Part shown: positions 7,308-15,165 of the stretch, piece by piece
Numbering within the stretch: the first letter of the stretch is position 1
How the letters are laid out: each line of letters begins with the position of its first letter
Assembly: GCA_049601975.1 (NCBI GenBank)
Contig: JBMYRC010000087.1
Location: 1-17,024, forward strand
DNA: 17,024 nt
Source of the DNA: UBA6544 sp049601975
GTDB taxonomy: Bacteria > Pseudomonadota > Alphaproteobacteria > UBA8366
Direction: 5' to 3'
Notes under the pieces: generated by a model
Told to the model about the DNA's origin: nothing
Database searches by the model: none
What the model saw: only the letters and a program-made list of their open reading frames with translations
Made by a program: the position numbers and the translations under genes

Positions 7308-8891
7308 TCAGCCGGTGCCCAATGTAACTTGCGGTACTTCTGACATCTGCTCGGCTTTCTGCCGGGCGATCTCTTCTGACTTCTCTCGAAGCTCGATTGC
7401 CTTACTAAAGAAATTAGCCGCCTCTTCCATATTTCCGCCGTCTCGAAGCAGCTTTCCTGCCCTTTCGTAATAATCAATTGTCTCCGGCGCTAATTGCAGC
7501 GCCCGCATCATGGAAGCCTGAGATTGCGCCAGGTCTCCAGCTTCAAGCAATAAATCAGCCAAATCTGCATGGGCGCCTGCGTCTTTGGGCGCTAAAGTGA
7601 TCGCCCGGGCGAATGCATTTCTGGCCTCCTCGAGCTTGCCGAGTTCTCGCTCGATATGGCCAATGGTAACAAAATAGTTCGCCTGGTCGTCCTTGAGCGA
7701 AAGCGCGCGCATTACAAGGCGCTCCGCAGCGTCAGTGCGGCCAGCCTGCTGTGCAATGATACCGAGGAAATGCCAAGCATCCGCATTTTCCGGGTCGTTT
7801 TGCACAATATCCTGATAAATCGAAGTCGCTTCTTCCAGTCGCCCGGTCATCTGCAATTGAACGGCGGTCTCCATCGGATCCCGGGCATTATCGGCACTCG
7901 GGGCGAGCGATATTGGCGCACCCGCATCTCCGATCCGCCGGGCCATCGTGTCGAATTCCCGGATGATGGCCGCGTGATCATCCGGCTCCCAAATCAGTCG
8001 CTGAAACGGCGTGGCATGGGGTAATTGCCCACCTATTTCAATACCTTGAGAGGCGATAAGAAGTGTCGACGTCGTGTCCGCGGTGCCACTGACGACTTTG
8101 AAATAAAGATAACGAATGGTATCGCTGAGACGGCACAATTCACCGGGTCCGTTTGGCACCATCATATTCAACCAGCTCAGCTCATAGAGGGCCGCGCGGA
8201 GCTGCAAATTGACCGCGGCGACAGTACAGGTCCTGAAAGATAAAAGGGGTTCCGGTTGTGGGGCGAAACATTTGGCAGTATCCGGCACAAATATTGGACA
8301 ATATACGTCAGGATCCAGGTCACCCGCGAAGGATATCCATGCCTCTAAGTTGCTGTTTTGATTTAAATTATAGTCGCTTTCTCGAAGGGTGATCGTAACT
8401 GACTTTTTATCTCCAGCCTGATGGCCGAGCCATTCCGACATATATCGCAGAGCCTGCGGGCCTGCGCGAAATGAAGGGATCGCTTTGCCGCGCGCTGAAG
8501 CTGCAACAATTGATGACAGAAAGAAGTCCGCCACCGGTTCTGCGACAGTGTATCCCTCCGGGAATACAGGACCTTTGTGGCGCGCCATCAAACTGGCGGC
8601 CGCATTCCTGTTGGGACATATTTCGAGCGCTACCTCGTGATCGAGAAGTGTCGTCAACGGTATAATAATATTCTGCAGGCGCCAACGTTTGTTATCAATA
8701 TCGTACGCGCTATCGTCTTCTCTGAAACCATCCTGGCCGCCGGGAACGATTATGACGCGTAGGTGGTCAGAGTCCGTTTCGCGGCGGTGAAGTTCGGCGA
8801 GAATCAGGAAGACAGCGAAATCAAAACTAATCGGCGATACCGCCAAGTCATAGTAGGCGGTCAGGCTACTATCGGTAATCTCACTTTTCAT
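7308..8891 (-). CDS. TPR protein with unassigned N-terminal domain (possible glycosyltransferase-like), paralogue B
   Basis: This 527-residue protein has no signal peptide or membrane segment. Residues 10-320 form a domain I cannot assign. Its landmarks are YYDLAVSPISFDF (13-25), GFRED (55-59), VTITLRES (165-172) with NS at 179-180, NLQLRAALYE (228-237), a GP in NMMVPNGPG (242-250) and ATPFQRLIWE (293-302). The alternating beta/alpha look, the conserved Arg in TLRES and the late GP-x-x-L stretch are compatible with a GT-B-type sugar transferase, but no signature proves it. Residues 340-505 hold about four to five TPR helix pairs (AWHFLGIIAQQAGR, AHADLADLLLEAGD, YYERAGKLLRDGGN), a protein-binding scaffold. 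The gene starts 4 nt after the stop of its paralogue, with GGAAG 9 nt before ATG, so the two are cotranscribed. A role in glycosylating a surface protein or polymer is inference. Confidence 0.8.
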   Translation of the reverse strand: MKSEITDSSLTAYYDLAVSPISFDFAVFLILAELHRRETDSDHLRVIIVPGGQDGFREDDSAYDIDNKRWRLQNIIIPLTTLLDHEVALEICPNRNAAASLMARHKGPVFPEGYTVAEPVADFFLSSIVAASARGKAIPSFRAGPQALRYMSEWLGHQAGDKKSVTITLRESDYNLNQNSNLEAWISFAGDLDPDVYCPIFVPDTAKCFAPQPEPLLSFRTCTVAAVNLQLRAALYELSWLNMMVPNGPGELCRLSDTIRYLYFKVVSGTADTTSTLLIASQGIEIGGQLPHATPFQRLIWEPDDHAAIIREFDTMARRIGDAGAPISLAPSADNARDPMETAVQLQMTGRLEEATSIYQDIVQNDPENADAWHFLGIIAQQAGRTDAAERLVMRALSLKDDQANYFVTIGHIERELGKLEEARNAFARAITLAPKDAGAHADLADLLLEAGDLAQSQASMMRALQLAPETIDYYERAGKLLRDGGNMEEAANFFSKAIELREKSEEIARQKAEQMSEVPQVTLGTG

Positions 8892-8895
8892 ACGC

Positions 8896-10446
8896 TCATG
8901 CTTCCGACGTGATCATTGCTCTAAGCGCATCGAGTGTGGCTGAAATTTCGCTAAAATGACCAAAGCGGTCGCGCATGTTTTGGAGCAATTCCTCGGCCTT
9001 TTCCTTCTCACCGGTTAGGTACAACAGGTCGATCATCCTTTTGCCCGCCTCCCACGATGCGATACTTTCACTATTCGCGACGAGTAAGGCAGAAGTCTTA
9101 TTAAGCATTTGAAGGGCCTCATCGATCTTCGATAACGCGCAATAGGCGTCGGCTAAATCTATCAGAGCAAAGGGGTCTTGAGTACCGGCGCCCCACGCAC
9201 AATTAAGAATTTCCACGGCTTTTTGGTATTCGCCATTCTTAAGGAGGGATTTGCCCCAACCGGCCAGGATTTCCGAATTGTCCTCATGTTCGCTGCCAAG
9301 TTTTTGAAACAGTTGAATGGCTTCTTCGAACGCGCCTTGTCCGTGCATCGTTTTGGCCAACAGAAATATAAATTCTGGGTTGTCCTGTTCCTGTGCAATA
9401 AGTGACCGGAGAAGTGTTTCCGCTGAAGTGAAATTTTCTCCTGCAATAAAAAGTGAAATGGTCTGTAGGATATCCGGTAGGGAGCGCTCCTCGCTCGCCT
9501 CGCGACCTTCGATTATCGAAACCATCGCATTGAATTCATTAACCAATATCTCGAAACGGTCTTCTTCCCAGACGGATTTTTGGAACGGCGTAGTATTCGG
9601 CCACTGCATACCCCACTGAAATCCTCGGCTGGGGTAATTCGATGTCTGGTCTTCCGGTGCGAGCATCTTAAAGCGGATCGCCTTGGTCGCGTCGTCTAGA
9701 AAACAGAGCGTCGCGGGACCGGAACTCAGCATCATGTTGAGATAAGCACATTCGTATATGCCCAAACGAAGCTGAAGGTCGAGAGCACCGATATCGAATT
9801 GCGCATAAGCGTCGAAGGGAGACCTTTCCGAAGTGAATAGGCGCTCAGTATCATTAATGATGACAGGGAAATATGTTTCTTTGTCCAGCCAATCGATGAA
9901 CTTGACCCATTGGTCCTCGAGAGAGTTGCGCCAACTATGTATTGAGGAGGCTCTGATCGTGATGACGATTGGCTTTAGATGGGCGGCGTGGCTGTTCAGC
10001 CAGGTTTGCGCTGCTTTTCGGGCGGCGGGAGGGGCGCAAAACGTGCCTAAGGGCTTGCCGGCATACATCGCCAAGAGCATTTCGGAGGGCAGATAGCTGG
10101 CGATAGGGTGATCGATGGAATAGCCCCAAGGGAAGACATTGATTACCCGGTCTAAGAGTTGCTTAACCTCTAATCTGTCAGGCACGTGGACCACCCGCCG
10201 GGTCGACGGAAGCAGCGATCCGGAGGGAAGCAAGATATGACGTAATCGCCAATTCAGTTCATCCAGTGGGTGGGCGGAAGTGATCTCTTCGCGGAACCCA
10301 TCGTTCTGATCATTGGCGACAATGAAGACATCGAGGTCGGCAAAACCGCCGTTCAGTCGCTCGATTTCCGCCTGGTATAAGAATTCAAATATGTCGAAGG
10401 TCGCTGGTGAGACCTTGAGGTCATAGAAAGCGGATAGAACGCTCAT
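8896..10446 (-). CDS. TPR protein with unassigned N-terminal domain (possible glycosyltransferase-like), paralogue A
   Basis: This 516-residue protein is colinear with the next gene throughout. Matching landmarks are FYDLKVSPATFDI (7-19), GFREE (50-54), NWRLRHILLPSGSLL (65-79), FPWGYSIDHPIASY (105-118), VITIRASS (161-168) with NS at 174-175, ALDLQLRLGIYE (221-232), a GP in NMMLSSGPATLC (237-248) and TTPFQKSVWEED (285-296). TPR-like helix pairs run from about 325 to 505 (FIFLLAKTMHGQGAFEEAIQLF; ILAGWGKSLLKNGEYQKA). Identity to its neighbour is moderate, so the duplication is old and the two may act on different substrates or as a heterodimer. It is the first gene of the - strand set, behind a 224-nt divergent intergenic region that probably holds its promoter. 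I know no function for the N-terminal domain; a sugar-transfer role is inferred from context only. Confidence 0.8.
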   Translation of the reverse strand: MSVLSAFYDLKVSPATFDIFEFLYQAEIERLNGGFADLDVFIVANDQNDGFREEITSAHPLDELNWRLRHILLPSGSLLPSTRRVVHVPDRLEVKQLLDRVINVFPWGYSIDHPIASYLPSEMLLAMYAGKPLGTFCAPPAARKAAQTWLNSHAAHLKPIVITIRASSIHSWRNSLEDQWVKFIDWLDKETYFPVIINDTERLFTSERSPFDAYAQFDIGALDLQLRLGIYECAYLNMMLSSGPATLCFLDDATKAIRFKMLAPEDQTSNYPSRGFQWGMQWPNTTPFQKSVWEEDRFEILVNEFNAMVSIIEGREASEERSLPDILQTISLFIAGENFTSAETLLRSLIAQEQDNPEFIFLLAKTMHGQGAFEEAIQLFQKLGSEHEDNSEILAGWGKSLLKNGEYQKAVEILNCAWGAGTQDPFALIDLADAYCALSKIDEALQMLNKTSALLVANSESIASWEAGKRMIDLLYLTGEKEKAEELLQNMRDRFGHFSEISATLDALRAMITSEA

Positions 10447-10670
10447 TTTGATCCATCCAAGGAAGAGAAGCGATGCCTGTGCAATGGCTCAAGAATTGCT
10501 TTTTTCTCTTCGACAGGCTCGGCAATCATTAGGATATATTGCTTGTTCTTACCTGGAGGGGCAAGTTTCCGCTAATGCGGCCGAGGAGTGGCCGTGATAG
10601 GGGCGTGTGAAGAGTTGAGCTTGGATTGTCCAATTTTTTTCAAAAGAAACCGACAGAACAGAATTAATTT
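10447..10670. promoter_or_regulatory. Divergent intergenic region between the TPR operon and the epimerase operon
   Basis: Two gene sets diverge here, so promoters in both directions are expected. I cannot pick convincing -35/-10 boxes. A short inverted repeat, CGGCC (10578-10582) and GGCCG (10590-10594) with a 7-nt loop, could be a weak hairpin or operator. The stretch from 10630 to 10670 is AT-rich and lacks a clear ribosome site for the + strand gene. Confidence 0.35.
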
Positions 10671-11663
10671 ATGATCAAGCATCTCGTCATCGGCAGCAAC
10701 GCGTTTTCAGGTCAGGATTTTGTTGATCTGCTATTGGAAGATTCCATGAATATGGTGATCGGCGTCAGTCGAGCATTGGAATATCCGGATTTAATGCTGC
10801 GTTACAAAGAACGTGAAAACCTCTCGAATTTTCGCTTTCGGCAGTTCGATTTGAACACGGATATGGCGGATTTTCTCAAATTCATTGACACTGAACAGCC
10901 GCAAATCATCACGAATTTTGCGGCTCAAAGCGAAGTGGCCCCCAGTTGGGATCACCCTGAGCACTGGTTTCAGACGAATTGCGTCGCGCTGGCTTCGTTA
11001 GTCAAACATCTATCCGAAAGAGATTATCTGGAGCGTTACCTGCACATCTCGTCGCCGGAAGTCTATGGAAGTTGCGAGGGTTTGGTGACAGAGGCAGCAC
11101 CTATGGACCCGAGCACTCCCTATGCGGCATCGAAGGCTGCAGCGGACATGCTATTGAAATCATTTGCCGATCATAAAGGGTTTCCGTTGGTTACAGTTCG
11201 GGCAACCAACGTCTATGGCGCCCGTCAGCAATTGTTCAAAATTATGATGAGGACAGCGATATTCATACGCCTGGGACAAATGATTCCGCTGCATGGGGGT
11301 GGCCGGGCTGTAAAATCCTACATTCACATTCGGGACGTCTCGCGAGGTGAGCAAGCGATCTTATCGAAAGGGAAAATCGGTCAAATCTATCATCTATCCC
11401 CTGAGCAGGGCATCAGCGTGAGAGACGTGGTCGGTTCCATCGCGACGGCTATGGGCAGGAGTCTGGATGAGGTCAGCACAGACGTGGAAGAGCGTCTTGG
11501 ACAGGACGCGATATATGAGATCGATTCAACCAAAGCCCGTCGGGAATTGGATTGGCGCCCGTTAATCGGATTCGAAGAAGGTGTCTGGGAAATTGTAAAT
11601 TGGGTTGAGGACAACTGGAATGAGATTGAAGCAATGCCGAATAATTATACGCACCGGGCTTGA
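10671..11663 (+). CDS. NAD-dependent epimerase/dehydratase (extended SDR), nucleotide-sugar 4,6-dehydratase-like
   Basis: This 330-residue extended short-chain dehydrogenase probably acts on a nucleotide-activated sugar in the cytoplasm. The nucleotide-binding turn is GSNAFSGQ (8-15), a variant of GxxGxxG with the middle Gly replaced by Ala. FAAQSEVAPSW (83-93) is the usual dehydratase/epimerase region. SSPEVYG (127-133) supplies the catalytic Ser/Thr and a Glu. The Tyr-Lys pair is Y151 and K155 in PYAASKAAAD. VRATNVYG and the C-terminal YIHIRDVSRG are typical of GDP-mannose or dTDP-glucose 4,6-dehydratases and their epimerase relatives. The Asp-Glu pair of true RmlB (TDEVYG) is Pro-Glu here, as in several sugar dehydratases. 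A methyltransferase gene follows after 27 nt. Substrate and product are unknown; an amino- or deoxy-sugar precursor fits the nearby aminotransferase. Confidence 0.88.
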   Translation: MIKHLVIGSNAFSGQDFVDLLLEDSMNMVIGVSRALEYPDLMLRYKERENLSNFRFRQFDLNTDMADFLKFIDTEQPQIITNFAAQSEVAPSWDHPEHWFQTNCVALASLVKHLSERDYLERYLHISSPEVYGSCEGLVTEAAPMDPSTPYAASKAAADMLLKSFADHKGFPLVTVRATNVYGARQQLFKIMMRTAIFIRLGQMIPLHGGGRAVKSYIHIRDVSRGEQAILSKGKIGQIYHLSPEQGISVRDVVGSIATAMGRSLDEVSTDVEERLGQDAIYEIDSTKARRELDWRPLIGFEEGVWEIVNWVEDNWNEIEAMPNNYTHRA

Positions 11664-11690
11664 GGCCGAAATTCCGAAAGAGCGGAGATA

Positions 11691-12368
11691 ATGGCAAAGC
11701 GGAAGACTAAGGAAGTCCAATACGAGGACCTGATCGACATTGAGGAGCGGGTCGGTCGGGCCAGTCTTGGACTTATGAGCAACCAGGTCTGGCACGAAGA
11801 CCCGAAGCGCATGGTCTTTGTGCTAGCTCGCTACAAATTTGTTGCACGAATCCTAGAGGGGAAATGTTCCGCGCTTGAAATCGGCTGCGCAGATGCATTT
11901 GGGACGCGGATTGTCCAGCAAGCGTTACCGCGGGTAACAGCGGTCGATTTTGATCCAATATTTATTGAAGATGCGAAAGCCCGCCTACATCCGGATTGGC
12001 CGATCGATCTTCAGGTGCATGATATCCTGGATGGTCCCGTTTCAGGCCGGTACGATGCCGCTTATTGTGTTGATGTGCTCGAGCATATATCGCTGGAAAA
12101 GGAACCTGCGTTTATCGAGAATATCATCGCCTCGATCGATCCAACGGGAATGGCTATATTCGGAATTCCATCGATTGAAAGTCAGGAATATGCTTCAACG
12201 CAAAGTAAGGTCGGACATGTTAACTGCAAATCCGGCCCTGAATTGAAGAGCCTGATGTTGCGCTATTTCCATAATGTCATGGTGTTTTCGATGAATGACG
12301 AGATCGTTCATACCGGCTTTTATCCGATGGCCCACTATCTGTTTGCTGTTTGTTGCGGGCCCCGTTGA
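11691..12368 (+). CDS. Class I SAM-dependent methyltransferase
   Basis: This 225-residue protein is a typical single-domain class I methyltransferase. SAM-binding motif I is ALEIGCADAFGTRIV (61-75). The acidic residue that binds the SAM ribose is D86 in VTAVDFD. The post-motif stretch YDAAYCVDVLEHIS (121-134) matches the D-x-x-x-x-x-x-VLEH pattern of small-molecule methyltransferases such as UbiG-like and sugar O-/N-methylases. There are no membrane segments. ATG 11691 has GGAG close upstream (3 nt spacer) and follows the epimerase gene by 27 nt on the same strand, so the two are probably cotranscribed and may modify the same sugar. The stop is 5 nt from the end of a convergent oxygenase gene, with no clear terminator hairpin between them. 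The acceptor is unknown. Confidence 0.87.
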   Translation: MAKRKTKEVQYEDLIDIEERVGRASLGLMSNQVWHEDPKRMVFVLARYKFVARILEGKCSALEIGCADAFGTRIVQQALPRVTAVDFDPIFIEDAKARLHPDWPIDLQVHDILDGPVSGRYDAAYCVDVLEHISLEKEPAFIENIIASIDPTGMAIFGIPSIESQEYASTQSKVGHVNCKSGPELKSLMLRYFHNVMVFSMNDEIVHTGFYPMAHYLFAVCCGPR

Positions 12369-12373
12369 GCGGC

Positions 12374-13255
12374 CTATCGGTTAAATTCTGCAATACCTTC
12401 GGCTTCTTGTGGATATTCCTCGAAAAGATTTCGATTCATGTTCGGCAACAACAAGGCATGTTCACGCAGCAATTCGATTTCGATCTCTGAAAGGTTCGCA
12501 TAGCCCATATCCTCGCGGACGAAGCGTGTATAGGAATAAAAACGCTGCGAATGGATGTTGTTGGCGCCATAGACGATGGCGACCTGGGTCTTCGGATGGG
12601 CCAAATCCTGATGTAACTGCCCGTAGACCGGGTCGAGCACACGACCGCCGTGCAACATCCGAATGTCGAAGACAAGCAGGTCACCGGGCCCTCCTTCCAC
12701 AAGAACAGGCTGCACGTTGCCGTCTTCATAGAGGGGAAAGTCCAGAATATTGCTCTGCGGCAGGACCTGATAGGAATTGAAATCGCCCCAATTGTCGGTC
12801 GGTGGCACGTCAATACGATGGCTGCGCGGCAGGATGGCGAGGGCAATATCCTGCCCCTCAAGATAAAACATCGCTTTCGCGATCTTGAAGGGTGCTTCGC
12901 TTTCATCCCAATCGCGACCGAGACCGTAACTGCGATTGGCCGAGTCTCGATGCCAACCGTGCGCGACATAATTGGCGTGAAAATCGCTCTGTTGAACGAA
13001 ACGGATGTCGTCTCCAATACAGGCTTTGACACAACCTGTGACGCGCGAATCGTATATATACTGCGTTAATTCAGGGACCTGGTTCAAAATGTCCGCCCGC
13101 GTGAACAAATCCATTTCACCCACGCCATAGCCACCCTTTATGAACTTCGCGAGGTGGTTCACTTCGTCCGCAGGGATTGCGTTCCGGAATATATGGAAGC
13201 CGTTATGCTCAAACAGCGAACTTTCGCTGGTATTTTGCTGTGTGGACATTTCCAT
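12374..13255 (-). CDS. Phytanoyl-CoA dioxygenase (PhyH) family Fe(II)/2-oxoglutarate oxygenase
   Basis: From ATG 13255 the product has 293 residues, normal for bacterial PhyH-like oxygenases. The double-stranded beta-helix iron site is visible as H102-x-D104 in GWHRDSA with the distal H202 in RMLHGGR. ILPRSHR (142-148) and GPGDLLVFD (190-198) are typical of the family. The open frame extends upstream to a TTG at 13273, but that has no ribosome site, while GGA lies about 7 nt before ATG 13255. Members hydroxylate acyl chains, amino acids, sugars' neighbours, or small natural products using 2-oxoglutarate and oxygen. The gene is monocistronic in appearance: convergent with the methyltransferase, and 234 nt downstream of the cupin operon's end. 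Substrate unknown; a hydroxylation step on the decorated sugar or its acyl group would fit the setting. Confidence 0.85.
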   Translation of the reverse strand: MEMSTQQNTSESSLFEHNGFHIFRNAIPADEVNHLAKFIKGGYGVGEMDLFTRADILNQVPELTQYIYDSRVTGCVKACIGDDIRFVQQSDFHANYVAHGWHRDSANRSYGLGRDWDESEAPFKIAKAMFYLEGQDIALAILPRSHRIDVPPTDNWGDFNSYQVLPQSNILDFPLYEDGNVQPVLVEGGPGDLLVFDIRMLHGGRVLDPVYGQLHQDLAHPKTQVAIVYGANNIHSQRFYSYTRFVREDMGYANLSEIEIELLREHALLLPNMNRNLFEEYPQEAEGIAEFNR

Positions 13256-13489
13256 TTTAGAATCCAGTGGCAATGGGGATGATGTTACAAAAGTTAAAGC
13301 AAAATTCGCGCCGAATGCTTTAGACTATTTTATAGACAGTGGAACCAAATGTGAGGAAATCTCTCGAATCCACATTATGCTGTCTCGGGACCGAGAAAGC
13401 CTTAAAACATTCGGGCCAACGAGAGCCGGGCAGTTTGTTGATATTAAAGAGAAACAATTGGAGAATTCAATGGCCGGCAGCCGACATCA

Positions 13490-13984
13490 CTATTTGTATG
13501 CTTGAAGCCGCCTAACAAACGAATCTGCGAGTGCCCCCTCAGCTTCGGACGGCGCCCAAGGGGCTATTTCCGTCTCCGCAGAGTCATAAGGGCCCGAGAC
13601 AACCTCGATATAGATGGCGATTTCAGAAATGCTGACAACAGTATGCCACCGTTCTGTTGGAAATCTGATAACGGAGGTTGCGTTTTGACCAAGAGGTGAC
13701 ATTGTCAAAAATTCTTCGATCTCCCCCTCCGGACTGAAAAAGCCAACGCCAATGCTGCCTTTCAAAACAACATAGGATTTTGTTTTGCCGAATTGTCTGT
13801 GCGGCGGAATGTAGGCTCCGGTACAAAGCGCAATGATCATTTCCTGCAGTATATCTTCGTGTGTTTGATGCAAACAAAGGCGCGCGCGGCCGCGAATAGA
13901 CGCCCGAGCTAAATCTTCCAGTTCGGAGAGCCGGCAATCGTCAATTCTCGGCTGGTCGGTTTCGCTGAAGTACACTTCTTTCAA
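13490..13984 (-). CDS. wbuC: WbuC-family cupin fold metalloprotein
   Basis: This 164-residue single-domain cupin matches the small WbuC proteins found in O-antigen and related polysaccharide clusters. Visible features are RARLCLH (33-39), the first cupin motif PPHRQFGKTKSYVVLKGSIG (60-79) with H62 as metal ligand, the second around ERWHTVVS (111-118) with H114, and the ending EVVSGPYDSAET followed by APWAP, both typical of this family. The start is TTG 13984, chosen because GGAG lies 6 nt upstream and the TTGA overlaps the TGA of the aminotransferase gene, a translational-coupling arrangement. The nearest ATG is much farther in. WbuC's biochemical role is not established; it may be an isomerase or sugar-modifying enzyme. 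Strict coupling to the aminotransferase suggests they work on the same nucleotide sugar. The family assignment is from motif memory. Confidence 0.75.
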   Translation of the reverse strand: MKEVYFSETDQPRIDDCRLSELEDLARASIRGRARLCLHQTHEDILQEMIIALCTGAYIPPHRQFGKTKSYVVLKGSIGVGFFSPEGEIEEFLTMSPLGQNATSVIRFPTERWHTVVSISEIAIYIEVVSGPYDSAETEIAPWAPSEAEGALADSFVRRLQAYK

Positions 13985-15105
13985 ACGTGTTCTCCGTCGA
14001 AAAACGAAATGACGGATCGGATTACGAAATCGGCGTCATCGTTGGAAAGACTTTCATGAAGGGGTAAGCATATCAAGCCGTCCGCCATTCGACGAGCGTT
14101 CTCGATTGGTTCGGAATGCTGGCCCGCGAATATCGGTTGGTCGGGCAGAACAATATGATCTCTTATCATTGCTTCGACACCATTCTCGCGTAAGTAGGCG
14201 AGCAAGGCGTCTCTGCGTAGTGTTTGAATCGCATATACAAACCAAGCATTCCGGGTACCGGGCTGCTTGGATTCGCGAGGAACAGCTACATAATTAGACA
14301 GGGCCCGTTGGTATCGATCAGCGATCTCTGAGCGGCGGGCAATGATCGCATCAATTTTGTCTAGCCTTTGTATCAGGATCGCTGCTTGAACGGTATCCAA
14401 GCGCGCGTTGGGGCTTAGTTTATCCGTCTGCCACCGGTCAATCATGCCATGATAACGGCGCGATCTAATTTCTTGATCAATGGCAGGGTCGTCGCAGAGA
14501 ATAACGCCGGCTTCTCCTATTGCCGGCAGAAGCTTCATCGGATTCAAACTAAAAACTGCGACATCGCTTTCCGACCCGGCCGGATGCCCGGCGCGCCGAG
14601 CCCCAAAGGATTGGGATGCATCCTCAATCAATCGGATATCCTTTTTCATTACGAATGAACGTAATGCGGCCATGTCGCAGATTTTGCCGGCATAATGCAC
14701 GGGCATGATGGCCTTTGTTCTGTCCGAAATTAGGCCCTCGATCATATCGGGATTAATATTCAGATCATCACCGACGTCAGCGAATATGGGAGTCGCTCCG
14801 GTCTGCGCAATGGTAGTGCCGCTGGCCAGCCATGAAATCGACGAGGTTATAACTTCATCGCCCGGACCAATATTCAAAGCTTTTAATGCAAGGATGATAG
14901 CGTCCGTACCGGAGCCAACACCGATGGCAAATTGTCGGCCACAATATTTTGCAACGGAATTTTCAAACTCAGAAACCTCAGGCCCTTGTATAAAGCGGCC
15001 GTGGCGCATGACGGTTTCGATGGCGCTTAGATAGTCCGCGCGCTCGCCATCATCGGTAATCCGTAAATCTAGAAACCGGACTCTGAATGGCTGCTCTTCA
15101 GTCAT
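13981..15105 (-). CDS. DegT/DnrJ/EryC1/StrS-family PLP-dependent aminotransferase (nucleotide-sugar aminotransferase-like)
   Basis: This 374-residue protein has the normal length for sugar aminotransferases. PLP-site features are the cofactor phosphate-binding GSGTDA (64-69), the ring-stacking W91 in SSISWLAS, D162 and Q165 in EDASQSFGA (161-169), and the Schiff-base lysine K191 in FSLNPMKLLPAIGEAG. It transfers an amino group, usually from glutamate, to a keto group of a nucleotide-activated sugar such as a 3-keto or 4-keto-6-deoxy sugar. Here that could be the product of an SDR dehydratase like the one at 10671. The serine-asparagine before NPMK replaces the more common FSFHPVK, which suggests a subfamily of its own. 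The gene lies 60 nt after the carbamoyltransferase gene and overlaps the cupin gene by 4 nt, so all three are likely one operon. Some members are regulatory or dehydratases, but K191 argues for catalysis. Confidence 0.9.
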   Translation of the reverse strand: MTEEQPFRVRFLDLRITDDGERADYLSAIETVMRHGRFIQGPEVSEFENSVAKYCGRQFAIGVGSGTDAIILALKALNIGPGDEVITSSISWLASGTTIAQTGATPIFADVGDDLNINPDMIEGLISDRTKAIMPVHYAGKICDMAALRSFVMKKDIRLIEDASQSFGARRAGHPAGSESDVAVFSLNPMKLLPAIGEAGVILCDDPAIDQEIRSRRYHGMIDRWQTDKLSPNARLDTVQAAILIQRLDKIDAIIARRSEIADRYQRALSNYVAVPRESKQPGTRNAWFVYAIQTLRRDALLAYLRENGVEAMIRDHIVLPDQPIFAGQHSEPIENARRMADGLICLPLHESLSNDDADFVIRSVISFFDGEHV

Positions 15106-15165
15106 TCGATTCCATTTTGAAATAGCGTGATTACGATGGCGAGACGCGGGTTCTCTCCAGTAATT

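Noticed and set aside
10578..10594. Small inverted repeat CGGCC/GGCCG as a terminator
   Set aside because: It lies at the head of two divergent genes, not at a gene end, and no T-run follows. It is kept only as a note under the intergenic region.
12360..12380. Bidirectional terminator between the convergent methyltransferase and oxygenase genes
   Set aside because: Only 5 nt separate the stops and I see just a short GGGCCC palindrome inside the coding end, with no stem plus T-run.
12436..13069. Long ORFs overlapping the PhyH gene (198 aa in another - strand frame and 139 aa on + strand)
   Set aside because: They are shadows: the PhyH frame has iron-binding motifs and family signatures, while these give no recognisable pattern.
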